Assembly (NCBI GenBank): GCA_905221605.1
Contig: CAJNDS010000635.1
Coordinates: 550,528-614,527 of the forward strand
Reading direction: 5' to 3'
Source of the DNA: Symbiodinium natans
Lineage: Eukaryota > Sar > Dinophyceae > Suessiales > Symbiodiniaceae
Length of the DNA: 64,000 nt
Under the pieces are notes generated by a model, which did not search any database, was not told where the DNA came from, and saw only the letters and a program-made list of their open reading frames with translations. A program made the position numbers and the translations under genes. Shown here one piece after another: positions 11,301 through 20,282 of this stretch (positions within the stretch are counted from its first letter, which is position 1; each line of letters starts with the position of its first letter).

Positions 11301-11550
11301 TATAAACCCCTGTAAGCCCTAGAAACCCTGAATCCCATGTCGGCCTAGATATCCACATGTTTGTTGCGGAGACTAAGGATTTTAGTGGAAGGAAGCTCTA
11401 GAAAAGGGCGAAATGCCCTGAACTTTGCCCACCTCTTTTCCCTGCCTATCCGCCAACAGCCCTAAATCCCAGGCCCGAAAAAAGAAACACGGTGTCCCGA
11501 AGCCCGCGCTCGGCGTGCGCGGCCAGCGGCGTGGCCGAGCGGAGGCGCAT
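996..11550 (-). CDS. pentatricopeptide-repeat (PPR) protein gene, split into micro-exons
   Basis: Gene-level entry for the exons listed separately between 996 and 11550. PPR proteins bind organellar RNA through tandem motifs of about 35 residues and act in editing, cleavage or stabilisation. The motif is seen repeatedly here: Asn/Asp-Val-Ile/Val-x-Tyr, then an A-C-G-Q-W turn, then A-L-x-L-L-x-x-M. Consecutive exons join in frame and rebuild it: 10992-11039 to 10567-10632 gives SGQWQ-EALWQLHEM; 10567-10632 to 9732 gives NVIACN-VVLSSLEAG; 8205-8266 to 7905-7959 gives AAVE-VMRDEG; 7905-7959 to 7613-7672 gives TAIS-ACARSS; 7613-7672 to 7027-7064 gives ALEG-ERLQPDVV; 7027-7064 to 6540-6581 gives VVFYSD-ACIDACAQG. 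Donors include GT, GC and probably GA. Some exons are missing from the model (for example between 9.66 and 8.27 kb), and the gene may run off the left edge. Introns are rich in TTTAGGG/CCCTAAA. Confidence 0.7.
1413..1458. repeat. CCCTAAA array
   Basis: About five perfect CCCTAAA units running into a poly-C stretch, directly left of the exon at 1495-1572. On the sense strand this would be the 5' part of the following intron. Confidence 0.9.
1495..1572 (-). CDS. probable PPR exon
   Basis: A strong acceptor (CCTTTCAG) precedes it. The frame that continues from the 5205-5263 exon reads AQQRLWRSVRSRSMPSLAAL, compatible with the end of one PPR motif and the start of the next. The other two frames are also open, so the frame is provisional. 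It sits exactly between a CCCTAAA array (1413-1458) and a TTTAGGG array (1579-1679). Confidence 0.45.
1579..1679. repeat. TTTAGGG array with a TTTGGGG block
   Basis: TTTAGGG units enclosing four consecutive TTTGGGG units (about 1616-1644). The clustering of the variant suggests local slippage or unequal exchange. Confidence 0.9.
1680..5204. other. long intron-like stretch with repeats
   Basis: Holds scattered CCCTAAA/TTTAGGG copies, a GA-rich microsatellite (2217-2345), a TA-rich patch (2385-2403), a C-rich tract (3250-3330), a G run (3459-3472) and a hairpin (3502-3584). A 212-codon minus frame across the GA tract is low-complexity Ser/Leu and is not accepted as a gene. A few small exons may be hidden here. 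Confidence 0.5.
3502..3584. repeat. short hairpin element
   Basis: ATGTTCCCC.TGTACT at 3502 is matched by AGTATAAGGGGAACAT ending at 3584 (about 14 of 16 positions complementary). Size about 83 bp. Confidence 0.55.
5205..5263 (-). CDS. PPR exon
   Basis: Reads PAAAGNVIAYAAALRSLEA: the N-V-I-A-Y start of a PPR motif and its first helix. Acceptor TTTTCCCAG before 5263; donor GTTCTAGG after 5205. Exon of 59 nt ending in phase 1. Confidence 0.68.
6066..6114 (-). CDS. PPR exon
   Basis: Reads KALRLLDRMLAQSSRP, the second helix of a PPR motif. Acceptor GAAGCAG before 6114; probable GC donor after 6066. Joined to the 6540-6581 exon it gives GRRWTM-KALRLLDRML. CCCTAAA units lie to its left (5995-6045) and TTAGGG-like units to its right. 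Confidence 0.65.
6540..6581 (-). CDS. PPR exon
   Basis: Reads ACIDACAQGRRWTM, the first helix and turn of a PPR motif, in 42 nt. Acceptor TGCCCAG before 6581; GC donor (GCCGTCC) after 6540. Bracketed by CCCTAAA (6463-6485) and a TTTAGGG array (6613-6723). Confidence 0.68.
6613..6723. repeat. CTTAGGG block followed by TTTAGGG array
   Basis: About eight CTTAGGG units and then eight TTTAGGG units, each block internally uniform. It lies just upstream (sense) of the PPR exon at 6540-6581. Confidence 0.92.
7027..7064 (-). CDS. PPR exon
   Basis: Reads ERLQPDVVFYSD, a typical inter-motif linker and motif start. Ac­ceptor GATGAG before 7064. With a GC donor after 7027 it joins the next exon as VVFYSD-ACIDACAQG; a GT donor at 7008 would add six residues and spoil the motif. 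Confidence 0.66.
7613..7672 (-). CDS. PPR exon
   Basis: Reads ACARSSKWRQALALMRALE, the core of a PPR motif, in 60 nt. Acceptor CTGCGAG before 7672; GC donor (GCTCCC) after 7613, leaving phase 1, which the next exon fills exactly. Confidence 0.7.
7905..7959 (-). CDS. PPR exon
   Basis: Reads VMRDEGVQLDLVTSSTAIS (last codon completed by the next exon), a classic end-of-motif plus start-of-motif segment. Acceptor GGTGAG before 7959; GC donor (GCCTCTT) after 7905. Confidence 0.68.
8205..8266 (-). CDS. PPR exon
   Basis: Reads SLIAAHGRARQWAETLAAVE, a PPR first helix, Q-W turn and second helix. Acceptor GTCAAG before 8266; GC donor (GCCGCC) after 8205 in phase 0 leads straight into VMRDEG of the next exon. 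Confidence 0.68.
8301..8338. repeat. homopolymer pair T16-G22
   Basis: Sixteen T followed by 22 G just right of a PPR exon. Length in the assembly may be unreliable. Confidence 0.9.
8339..9663. other. intron-like stretch
   Basis: Contains CCCTAAA units at 8955-8998 and 9560-9655, a hairpin at 9389-9473 and unique sequence. The PPR model needs one more exon here (to link 9732 to 8266), but none could be picked with confidence. Confidence 0.45.
9389..9473. repeat. short hairpin element
   Basis: TCATGGTTGGTA at the left end is complementary, with a few mismatches, to TACCCAACTATGA at the right end. About 85 bp. Confidence 0.45.
9664..9732 (-). CDS. PPR exon
   Basis: Reads VVLSSLEAGQAQALVQELPR: PPR helices one and two. 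Acceptor CTCGGAG before 9732 in phase 0, fitting the preceding exon. The 3' end is uncertain. Bracketed by CCCTAAA units (9560-9655) and TTTAGGG-like units (9762-9800). Confidence 0.65.
10567..10632 (-). CDS. PPR exon
   Basis: Reads EALWQLHEMQHSGPSPNVIA then CN: the second helix of one motif and the start of the next, 22 codons exactly. Acceptor CCTGAAG before 10632; donor GTCACT after 10567. Confidence 0.7.
10992..11039 (-). CDS. PPR exon
   Basis: Reads DCIQRLCRLRGSGQWQ. Acceptor TTGCAAG before 11039. Ending at CAG with a GA donor (GACAGG) gives the canonical GQWQ-EALWQLHEM join; a GT donor nine bases later (GTAATA) gives three extra residues. Confidence 0.6.
11491..11550 (-). CDS. possible first exon of the PPR gene
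   Basis: ATG followed by an Arg/Ala-rich frame (MRLRSATPLAAHAERG), 20 codons to a GTGTTT donor in phase 0. Basic, Ser/Thr-bearing and nearly free of acidic residues, it could be an organelle-targeting start, which would suit a PPR protein. Other frames are open, and no trans-splice acceptor was confirmed. Confidence 0.35.
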
Positions 11551-12960
11551 GAAGGGTCATGCTGGAGCCCCGAACCCCCAGGCCCAAAGGTTTGCTGGGT
11601 TGGCATTTAACCTTCTGAAACATCTTCCCAAAACATGACCCATCTATAAAGCAACTTACAAGCATACTATATATAAACTATCCCAAAGGCCTACCCAGGT
11701 TGAAGGCTTAGGCTTTCAAGGTTTAGGTTCTTAACCCTGAACCGAGAACTCCAAGCAGCCGTGGATGACCCTAAACCCGTAACCCCTGAACCCACACAGC
11801 TTGAGGCAAAAGAGCAGGAGGTTGTTAGGGCTTGGACTTGAGACTTCAGAGGGTGCTGAGGAGAGTTTTGGAGGTTGGGGCTTTGAGCTTTGTGGTCAGA
11901 GATCAGGATCGAGTCGAATTTCCAGACCCACAGCCCCAAACCCTGAAACCTAGACCTAAACCTTAGAAGCCCTAAGCTCTCAAACCTGCGCTCAAACTTA
12001 AACAACAAACCCTCAACCCTCAAACCTTAACCCTAACACCAAAAAATTAAGACCCAAAGCCTCCTCAACCCTACTTGGAGGTTCATGGGTATTTATAAGT
12101 AGGTGTGTTTAGGGTTTAAGTTTGGGGTTTAGGGCTTTCGAAATTCCAAGGGCTTTTGTGGGTTCCAAGGTTCGAAGTCGGTCTGGGATACAGGACAGCC
12201 CAGCCGCTCCGCCCATCAAAGCTTCTCGGGCCACCCCCCACCGGACTACAGCGCCTTCGAAAGATGAGGGCAGAGATAGTAGTCCTGCAGGGGTCGGCGC
12301 AGAAACTCCCAACAAAATGGGTTTAGGCTTGAGGGTGGGACTAAAAGATGCCAATTGCTCTCATCTAAGCAGTAAGCCCAGCATGTCGAGCCACAACACA
12401 AGTGTCATTACACATCTTCTGCGGCCCATTAGAATTTCAACCAACTAGAACATGCACGTGGTGTCCAAATATAGTCTCAAGACTCCCGGCGAGAACAGAA
12501 CACACACACACACACACACACAGAGAAACCAAAAAAAAACGAAACCCCATAAACGCCTAAACGTCGAAAACCCCCGTTCCCAAGCTCTGCCATGCCCTGA
12601 ACACTACCGACCGAGGCTTGAAACATGCAGCCAGGGCCGAGGGCATCAGGCGAAAAATAAAAGATATCAGATACACATACCTGGAATACTCATTTAATAC
12701 AATTTAATACTGAATAGCTTTCTTTAACCATACCTGCATACTGGTGCTGATGATTTGAACGAAACTGCTTGAGACTCATACTTCTTGCCCAACTCTGCCT
12801 CAGCGTATACTGCGAACTGCTTCGATTCATGCTTCAGGGTTTAGCGTCATCCCTAGGAGGATTAAGGGCTTAAGGTTTAGGGGCTCCTAGAACCCTAATA
12901 CCCTTTTAGGGCTTAGGGTTTGGGGTTCCTAGAACCCTAAGACCCTAAACCGCGAAGTTG
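11551..12960. other. intergenic or intronic stretch
   Basis: Holds CCCTAAA copies (11940-12030), one arm of hairpin family 1 (12066-12104), a CA repeat (12500-12522) and unique sequence. Nothing is recognisably coding. Confidence 0.45.
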
Positions 12961-13054
12961 TCCTCAGGTTGCGGCTGCATCGCCGTGCACGAAGCCAAGA
13001 TCGGCTCGGCCTCGCAAACGGCTTGGCAGGACACCTCGGCCACGACGATCGCCC
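12961..13054 (-). CDS. candidate exon, unrecognised
   Basis: GC-rich island between CCCTAAA-like (12920-12955) and TTTGGG-like (13085-13150) DNA. One minus frame reads AIVVAEVSCQAVCEAEPILA; a plus frame is open too. No family recognised. Confidence 0.35.
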
Positions 13055-14828
13055 CTCGACCCCGGCTTTGAGGAGTCATGAGGATTTTGGGTTTGGGGTT
13101 TTGACTGGGATTTCGGGTTTAGGAGTTCGGGTTTAGGATTTGGGGTTCGGTCAGGCTTAAGCTTAAGGATAGTCTTGAGAGTTCAAGGCTTTCTGGCTAA
13201 CACGCCGATGGGACCCCGCTTGCCCCCTTCCCCCTCCGCGCCCCCTATGTGTACAAAAATCCTATACCCTAAACCCTGAACCCTTCTTGGGTACAGAATC
13301 GTAAGCACAAGGCCCCGACTTTCAGCAACCCGCGCCGGGGACCATTGTAGGGAGAGCGGTGCATGTAGGAAGTCTTCCAAAAATTTGGGTACCCCTAAAA
13401 TACCCCAAAATTAAAGAGGATTAGATGATCCTTTTTGCACCCCCCCAAAAAAAAATAATGACAAAAAACAAATAAATAAACCAAATCTCCATGCCTTCGT
13501 GAGTGCATTTGCGCTTTACGGGCTTAATTAGGGGGGCTCCGGGGTTTAAATTGGCTGAACATAACGTTAAGGGTTTAGGGTTCTGGGTTTTCCCCCATCA
13601 AGGCCCCTCAGCGTCCATGGAAGCAAGGAAGTCTCCACTTGAACCGCCCTTTACGTACGCGTCCACCAACTTTTCAGCCACACATACTGAGATCACGAAC
13701 CTCTGAGCGCCAGAACAAGCCCGAAACCCTAAACCCTGAACCCGACATCGCCCCAGCACTCTAAAGCCCTTCATGGGTTTACCCCCCCCCCAAGCTCCAC
13801 TTCGGGGCTCGGCAGGGTTACCTCCATCACGGCAGGCGTTCCCAGCGTAGTAACACCTGGGCGGCTACTCTGCTGAAGAGCTGAAGGCCCCAAACTCCGG
13901 GATCAAGTAGGATGGTCTGCTTGAGAATTTGGGGTTTGGGGTTTAAGCTGAAAGCGTAGGCCCAGAGCCTCATGCCGTGAAGGAGTGGATGACACGAACC
14001 AAAGCAGCTTGAGGGTGTCAGGGTGGTAGGGTTGATAGATGCTAAAAAAGGTTCAGGGTGCTCCCTGTAGGAACACCTTTAACTTTGAGGAAAGCCCCGG
14101 CTTTTCAGATCAGGATTAACAGGCCTCCAAAGTAGGACCTTAGGAAGCGAGGGTTTAAAGGGCTCAAAAGGGTGTAAGCGCTCAGGTTGGGGTCTATGGA
14201 GTTTGCAGGGCGTTTAGGGGCTTCTCAGGTTTATGGGCATTTCATGGCATTTCATTGTAGGGTTTGTATGCTTGGGGCTGGTTTCGGGTCGAGGATGTAG
14301 GACCCAACAAGGAAGCTAGGGCTCCGGGAACCCTATGAACCTACAAACCTATGAGCCCTATAACCCTCGTTAACCCTATACACCCTATTAGAAGCAACAT
14401 GGACTTCTGAATTGTGGGCCCTGACCCCTCGGTCAGCATGCAGGTGTAGAAGACGCGGCGGTGCTGGCACCTGAACCGAGCAAGCTGCGACCGAAGGGTT
14501 TAGGGCTGAGTTTTGGGGACTTGGGGTCCCGGGGGGGGGGGGGCTCGGTGCTGTTGCTTTTGACGGTCTTAAGAAGCTATAGGAGAAACTCACTCCTTTC
14601 ATTGCATAATGGGGCTTATGGGGCAGACGGCAACAACGCATACCGCTGGCTTGCTGGATATCGTGGGCCCCACTGCTCCCCAAAACCCTGAACCAAGTTG
14701 GCCCCTTAAATTCCTCTTAACAATATTCCTGAACATGACCCTCTTAAACCCAACCCGCAACCCTAAACCCTAAACCCTGAACCGCAGACATGATATCTCC
14801 CAAGGTCCCAACCCAGTGAACCTTAAAC
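13055..14828. other. intronic or intergenic stretch
   Basis: Scattered degenerate TTTAGGG/CCCTAAA copies, an A/C-rich patch (13430-13480), a G run (14529-14541) and unique sequence. No supportable gene. Confidence 0.4.
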
Positions 14829-14893
14829 CGGGCAGCCGCGCTGGGGAGCTCCTGTGGCGATGGAGATCTTCTCCACCTCGCGGAAGTGACCGC
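14829..14893 (-). CDS. candidate exon, unrecognised
   Basis: GC-rich island between CCCTAAA (14756-14830) and TTTAGGG (14910-14940). A minus frame reads GHFREVEKISIATGAPQ. The family is not recognised and other frames are open. Confidence 0.35.
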
Positions 14894-15183
14894 GTCGGGT
14901 CTGTAGGGTCTAGGGGGGTTTAGGGTTTAGGGGTTCAGGGGTTTAGGACACCTCAACCTTGAACCTGACAGCAATCCGGGGGTAGATGGACTTCGGGACG
15001 GAGCCTCAAACTAGCGATAGCTGGCTGGGGTTGAGAGTCTTCATGGTTTACGGTTTGAGGTTTAGGGTCGAGGGAGGGGCTTAAGGATTACGATCTTGCC
15101 AAGTCAAAGCTTCGAATGGGCAACAAACCAGCGCTGCCAGGAGAGACAACAGCTGCAACTCAGGTGAGACAGATCCTACACTA

Positions 15184-15293
15184 GACCCAGGAGTAACCTG
15201 GGAATAAACAGGGTACCTTGTTTGGTTTTGAGGGATTACAAGGGAACCCCAACCCTAAAAACAGGAAATAAGGGCCTACTCCGGGTCCTAGTA
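15184..15293. repeat. hairpin element, family 2, copy 1
   Basis: GACCCAGGAGTA...GGGAATAA at the left is matched by an inverted GGAAATAAGGGCCTACTCCGGGTC at the right. A relative lies at 54068-54204; both share GGGAACCC.AACCCTAAAAA and AATAAGGGCCTACTC. Confidence 0.6.
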
Positions 15294-15425
15294 CGCCATC
15301 AACCCTGCATCTCAAACCGTAAATGTGCCGTAAAACCCCCAGGCCCCAGCACGAAGCTGGTGACCACATTTTGACCAGAGCCGCCCGCGAGTCTCTGCCG
15401 AGGCCGTGCAGGCTGGCAGAAGAGA

Positions 15426-15495
15426 GGCGAGCGAAGTGCAGGGAGTCAAGGCTGAAAGTCTGTACATGGGGCCTAGTCCGATTCAACCTTGAAAG
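15426..15495 (-). other. conserved block downstream of polyubiquitin A
   Basis: Starts about 220 nt after the stop codon. It is clearly related to 56653-56720, in the same place after polyubiquitin B. On the sense strand one frame is shared: RLNRTRPHVQT here and RLNRARPFVQT there, followed by LHFARL in both, with a whole-codon indel and mostly silent third-base changes. It may be a downstream exon or a conserved 3' untranslated part. Confidence 0.5.
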
Positions 15496-15715
15496 ACCCC
15501 AAGCGCGCTGGAAGGTTGTTCTTGCGATTTAGGTTGCAGGATTATCGGTAGACGCGCCTGGGACCTCAAAAGTTCAGGGCACAGCTTCCTTCTACTCAGA
15601 CGCACAGACATTTGAAGCAACAATGTAGCTTACTCAATCCAATGAAGAAGTCCTGACTCGAAGCATCTGCACGCGCGCGTGACGAAGCTGTGCACATTGA
15701 AACCACAAAATTTGC

Positions 15716-17140
<1,425 letters not shown>

Positions 17141-17828
17141 TCACTTGGGCCGTCGTTCACACCAAGCCATAGGCGTATGAGCGGCGTATGTATGGTAACA
17201 AACTTTGTGTCTCCTTGCTACACCCCTACATCTCAGCTGATGTATAAGTATAGGGCTGGGATTAATCCCTTCCCCCTAATATAAAACTCCCCCCCCAACC
17301 CCTAAAAAATGAATACCCCCCCCATTATAGTTACAAAATAGTGTTGGGGGGCATGGGGGGGGAAGGTTAGTATCAGGGGCTGGGCGCTCGGCCTGCTCAC
17401 ACTTCGACCTCGCCGCATCTCCATTGGCGCAGACCTATGTCGAGGTAAGAGCCCGAAACAGACTTGAGGTTCAGCGATTCAGGGCCCGAATATAGGGTTC
17501 ATTTAGGGTCTACAATGAAGGGAGTTTTTTGTGCTTAGGCCAACATCCCTGTAACTGTTAACCTTGAACATATTTAGGGCATTTAAGGGCCTAGGGCTTC
17601 TAGGGCTGTTAAAGGTAACACACCTAAACCCTGAACCTGGAGGAAGCAATCTCCGCCTGCCTACAGGCCTTTTGGCCTGCCACCCCATCCTAAACCGTAT
17701 TTAGCCCTGAACCCTAAACCCTAAATCCTAGAACCTATACGACGCCCTACATAAAGCCCTAAAGGCTTGGGGGCTCAAAAAACCTGGTTCGTACCTTCGA
17801 AAGGCTGCTGGTTCTCCTACGGCGTATG

Positions 17829-17952
17829 TATAGGGTTCTTAAGGAAGGTGCGTCCAAGGCAAGCAACCCAATGTTCCCCAATACTTCCTTGTACTTCCTA
17901 CACGGAACAAGACTCTCTCAGATGACCTAGGTCCTTCCTTAAGAACCTTATA
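17829..17952. repeat. hairpin element with 20-bp inverted ends
   Basis: TATAGGGTTCTTAAGGAAGG at the left and CCTTCCTTAAGAACCTTATA at the right are complementary at 19 of 20 positions. Size 124 bp. No clear target-site duplication. Confidence 0.7.
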
Positions 17953-18399
17953 ACACAGGGTTCTTACGAAACCCTAGACCCTAAACCCTGGATTCTCAGG
18001 GATCAGGTCCTTGGCATGGATCGGGGGTTTTGGACGACCACACCGCTGCAAGGACTCCCCCCCCCCTCCCCCCCCCAAAAAAAAGTTGATCAGATCAACA
18101 AAACAACCCGTGTGAGTGGAGCCAAGCATGAAGCATGAAATTCAAACCCTACAGCCGCCCCCCCACCCTAAGCCCCTAAACCCTCCCCCCCCACCCCACA
18201 CAAACGCCTTCCAACCCCGCATCATTCTGTGGCTCCCGACGCCCTGCGCATGACAGGGCATGGCCTAGCAGGAATGGAGGTTCTGTGTTCAAGAAAGACA
18301 GAGGTTTGGGGCGGGGGTTAAATCCTAAACCCTGAAGGGTTTGAGTTCCGGGTCGCGTACTATTTCGAACTCGATGGATAACAAAAAAGGCAGTTGCAG

Positions 18400-18550
18400 T
18401 AGCAGTCGTAGCAGTAGGATACTAGTAGTAATAGAGTGATAGCAATACCAATGGTACTAGTACAATGGTAGTAGTCGTCGTCGTCGTAGTAGCAGCAGCA
18501 GGAGGAGTAGTAGTAGTAGTAGTAGTAGTAGCAGCAGCAGCAGTAGTAGC
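18400..18550. repeat. trinucleotide (AGT/AGC) microsatellite
   Basis: Runs of AGT, CGT and AGC triplets. They generate a spurious Tyr/Cys-rich minus frame (18360-18647). Confidence 0.9.
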
Positions 18551-18954
18551 AGTTGTTGTAGTTTGTAGTTTGCAATTCGTCTTTAGTAGTTTGCAGTTTG
18601 TAATTCGTAGGTAGAAGAGAGAAGGCAGTACCCAGTACTAGCTTCACGGAATCTATGTCGCTCCAGGATTTTGGCTTAGGGTTTTGGGTGGGAGCTTACA
18701 GACAGGACCCTAGAACCTAGGCGATACCACGCATGCTATCCCTAAGCCCGGCAACTGTAGTGCCTGAGTACAAGGGGGAAGCGCGTGCCTAAACCTGCCA
18801 AAGTGTTCTGGCAACTTAGGGGTAGGGGTTGACGGGCTTCCTTGCGGGCCGCGAGGCTCCAGGGTTTCTTGGCTTTAGAGAGGCATGAGGAGCTTCTGTT
18901 CTGGAAGTTCGGGGTTTAGCGTTTAGGGTTTAGGGTTTAGGGTACATACCCTAC

Positions 18955-19031
18955 CAAGAAAGACTCCCCTCTTCGGCTCCATGACATGCCTGGAGGAGCG
19001 CCAGGGCGGCCACCCAGGCTTTGGCGGCCAT
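18955..19031 (-). CDS. candidate exon, hydrophobic start
   Basis: An ATG opens MAAKAWVAALALLQACHG, which resembles a signal peptide or a PPR-type helix, and the frame runs to a GTAGGG donor. TTTAGGG copies lie on both sides. If it is a first exon, the product would enter the secretory route. Confidence 0.35.
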
Positions 19032-19511
19032 CCTCGCCAAAATAACCGAAAAGCTCATTAGGATTTAGGGTTTAGGTCAGGGTTCAGGGTTTAGGGTTTA
19101 GGGTGTTGTTGGGAGAGTTGAGCATGGAGTAAAGCTAGGTATTGGGTTTTACGAACGGCACCCAGACTGACTTAATGAATGTGCCCTTTCCTTGTGTGAC
19201 GGTCATCTGGGTGGCTGTTACATGGGGCTCAGGGTTGTAGGGCTAAGGCAACAATGAAGATTAGGTGACGTAATGAATGGAAAGCTGTGTACAGTGCAGA
19301 TCCGTATTCTGGAAGCTTCATTTTATGTTACTTCGCGGCAACCAAGACTCCAACAAAACCCCAAACCCTAACCCCAAGCCCTGACCCCTAACCCCAAACC
19401 AGGGTGATCCTTGTCTGCGTCACACCCATGCCGCGATAAAGTTGAGGAATGTCCCTTTGCAATCCGGTATTTAGAGGTAGTGAAGCTCGTGAGTGGGTAA
19501 AAGTTTCACGG

Positions 19512-19600
19512 GCTCCCCTAAACCCTAAACCCTAAACCCTAAACCCTAAACCCTAAGCCCTAAGCCCTAAGCCCTCAGCCCTAAGCCCTAAACCCGACCC
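19512..19600. repeat. CCCTAAA array with CCCTAAG block
   Basis: About five CCCTAAA units followed by several CCCTAAG units, left of the candidate exon at 19612-19683. Confidence 0.9.
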
Positions 19601-19611
19601 CTATCCGCACT

Positions 19612-19683
19612 GCAACTCCTCCCCCCGCGCCCAGCAGATCGGCCCGAGGTATCCCATGTTGGGACTCCCCAGGCTCTTCAGGA
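19612..19683 (-). CDS. candidate exon, unrecognised
   Basis: Reads TVLKSLGSPNMGYLGPICWA after a GACAG acceptor; the frame stays open to a TAG near 19597. Flanked on the left by the CCCTAAA array. No family recognised. Confidence 0.4.
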
Positions 19684-20196
19684 CTGTCTATGGTTAGCGG
19701 CTTAGGCTTTTTGAGGCGATTGGTGATTGGTGGGAGCATCGATACTATGAATAATTATTCATATGATTATTTCTGATCATTATGATTGCTGTTGGTGTGA
19801 TTTTGATGCTTCGGGGCGTTGAGGGCTTTAAGACTTTGTGTAGGGGTTGAGGCTTAGGGGCTTAGGGGCTTCGGGGTGAGCAGAACGGGTGGTTTAACAT
19901 TCAGGGTTTAGGGTCCGCCTAAACCCTGTATCCTAAACCCCCCATGTGGGGCGTGTCCCCGGCTGATCCGAGGCGTTGGCAATAGGGAGTTGTGATGGGT
20001 CGGGCCAAGGGCTTAGGGCTCATATGACTTTCTGGGCTTAGCAACTTAAGGTTTAGGGGTTGGGGCTCAGGGTTTAGGTTCATGGGCTTACGGGTATCCA
20101 GTACCCAAACACCAATTCAGCGCCTGAACCCTGGACTTGCCCTAGGGCCCTGGATTGAAAGTCTCCCGGAATAATCTGGGAATAAACAGGGTTCTT

Positions 20197-20282
20197 GCAG
20201 GTTCATGGGTATGTATAAGTATTACAAGTCTTTCGAGGTTGTTTTTAACGCTACGTACTTGCAAGTGCCCGTGGACCTCCAA
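20197..20282. repeat. hairpin element, family 1, second copy
   Basis: AGGTTCATGGGTA...AAGTA at the left faces TACTTGCAAGTGCCCGTGGACCTCC at the right. Diverged relative of 144-229. Confidence 0.5.

Noticed and set aside
10891-11358. 155-codon minus-strand open frame
   Set aside because: Most of it has no motif; the PPR signal in this area is in another frame (10992-11039).
15426-15495. tRNA gene suggested by a GGTTGAATC B-box-like string
   Set aside because: No matching A box, acceptor stem or cloverleaf.
15301-15532. Shared plus-strand frame in the blocks next to the polyubiquitin genes
   Set aside because: Most differences change the amino acid on the plus strand, whereas the minus frame shows mainly silent changes.
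18360-18647. 95-codon minus-strand open frame rich in Tyr, Cys and Asp
   Set aside because: Translation of an AGT/AGC trinucleotide repeat.
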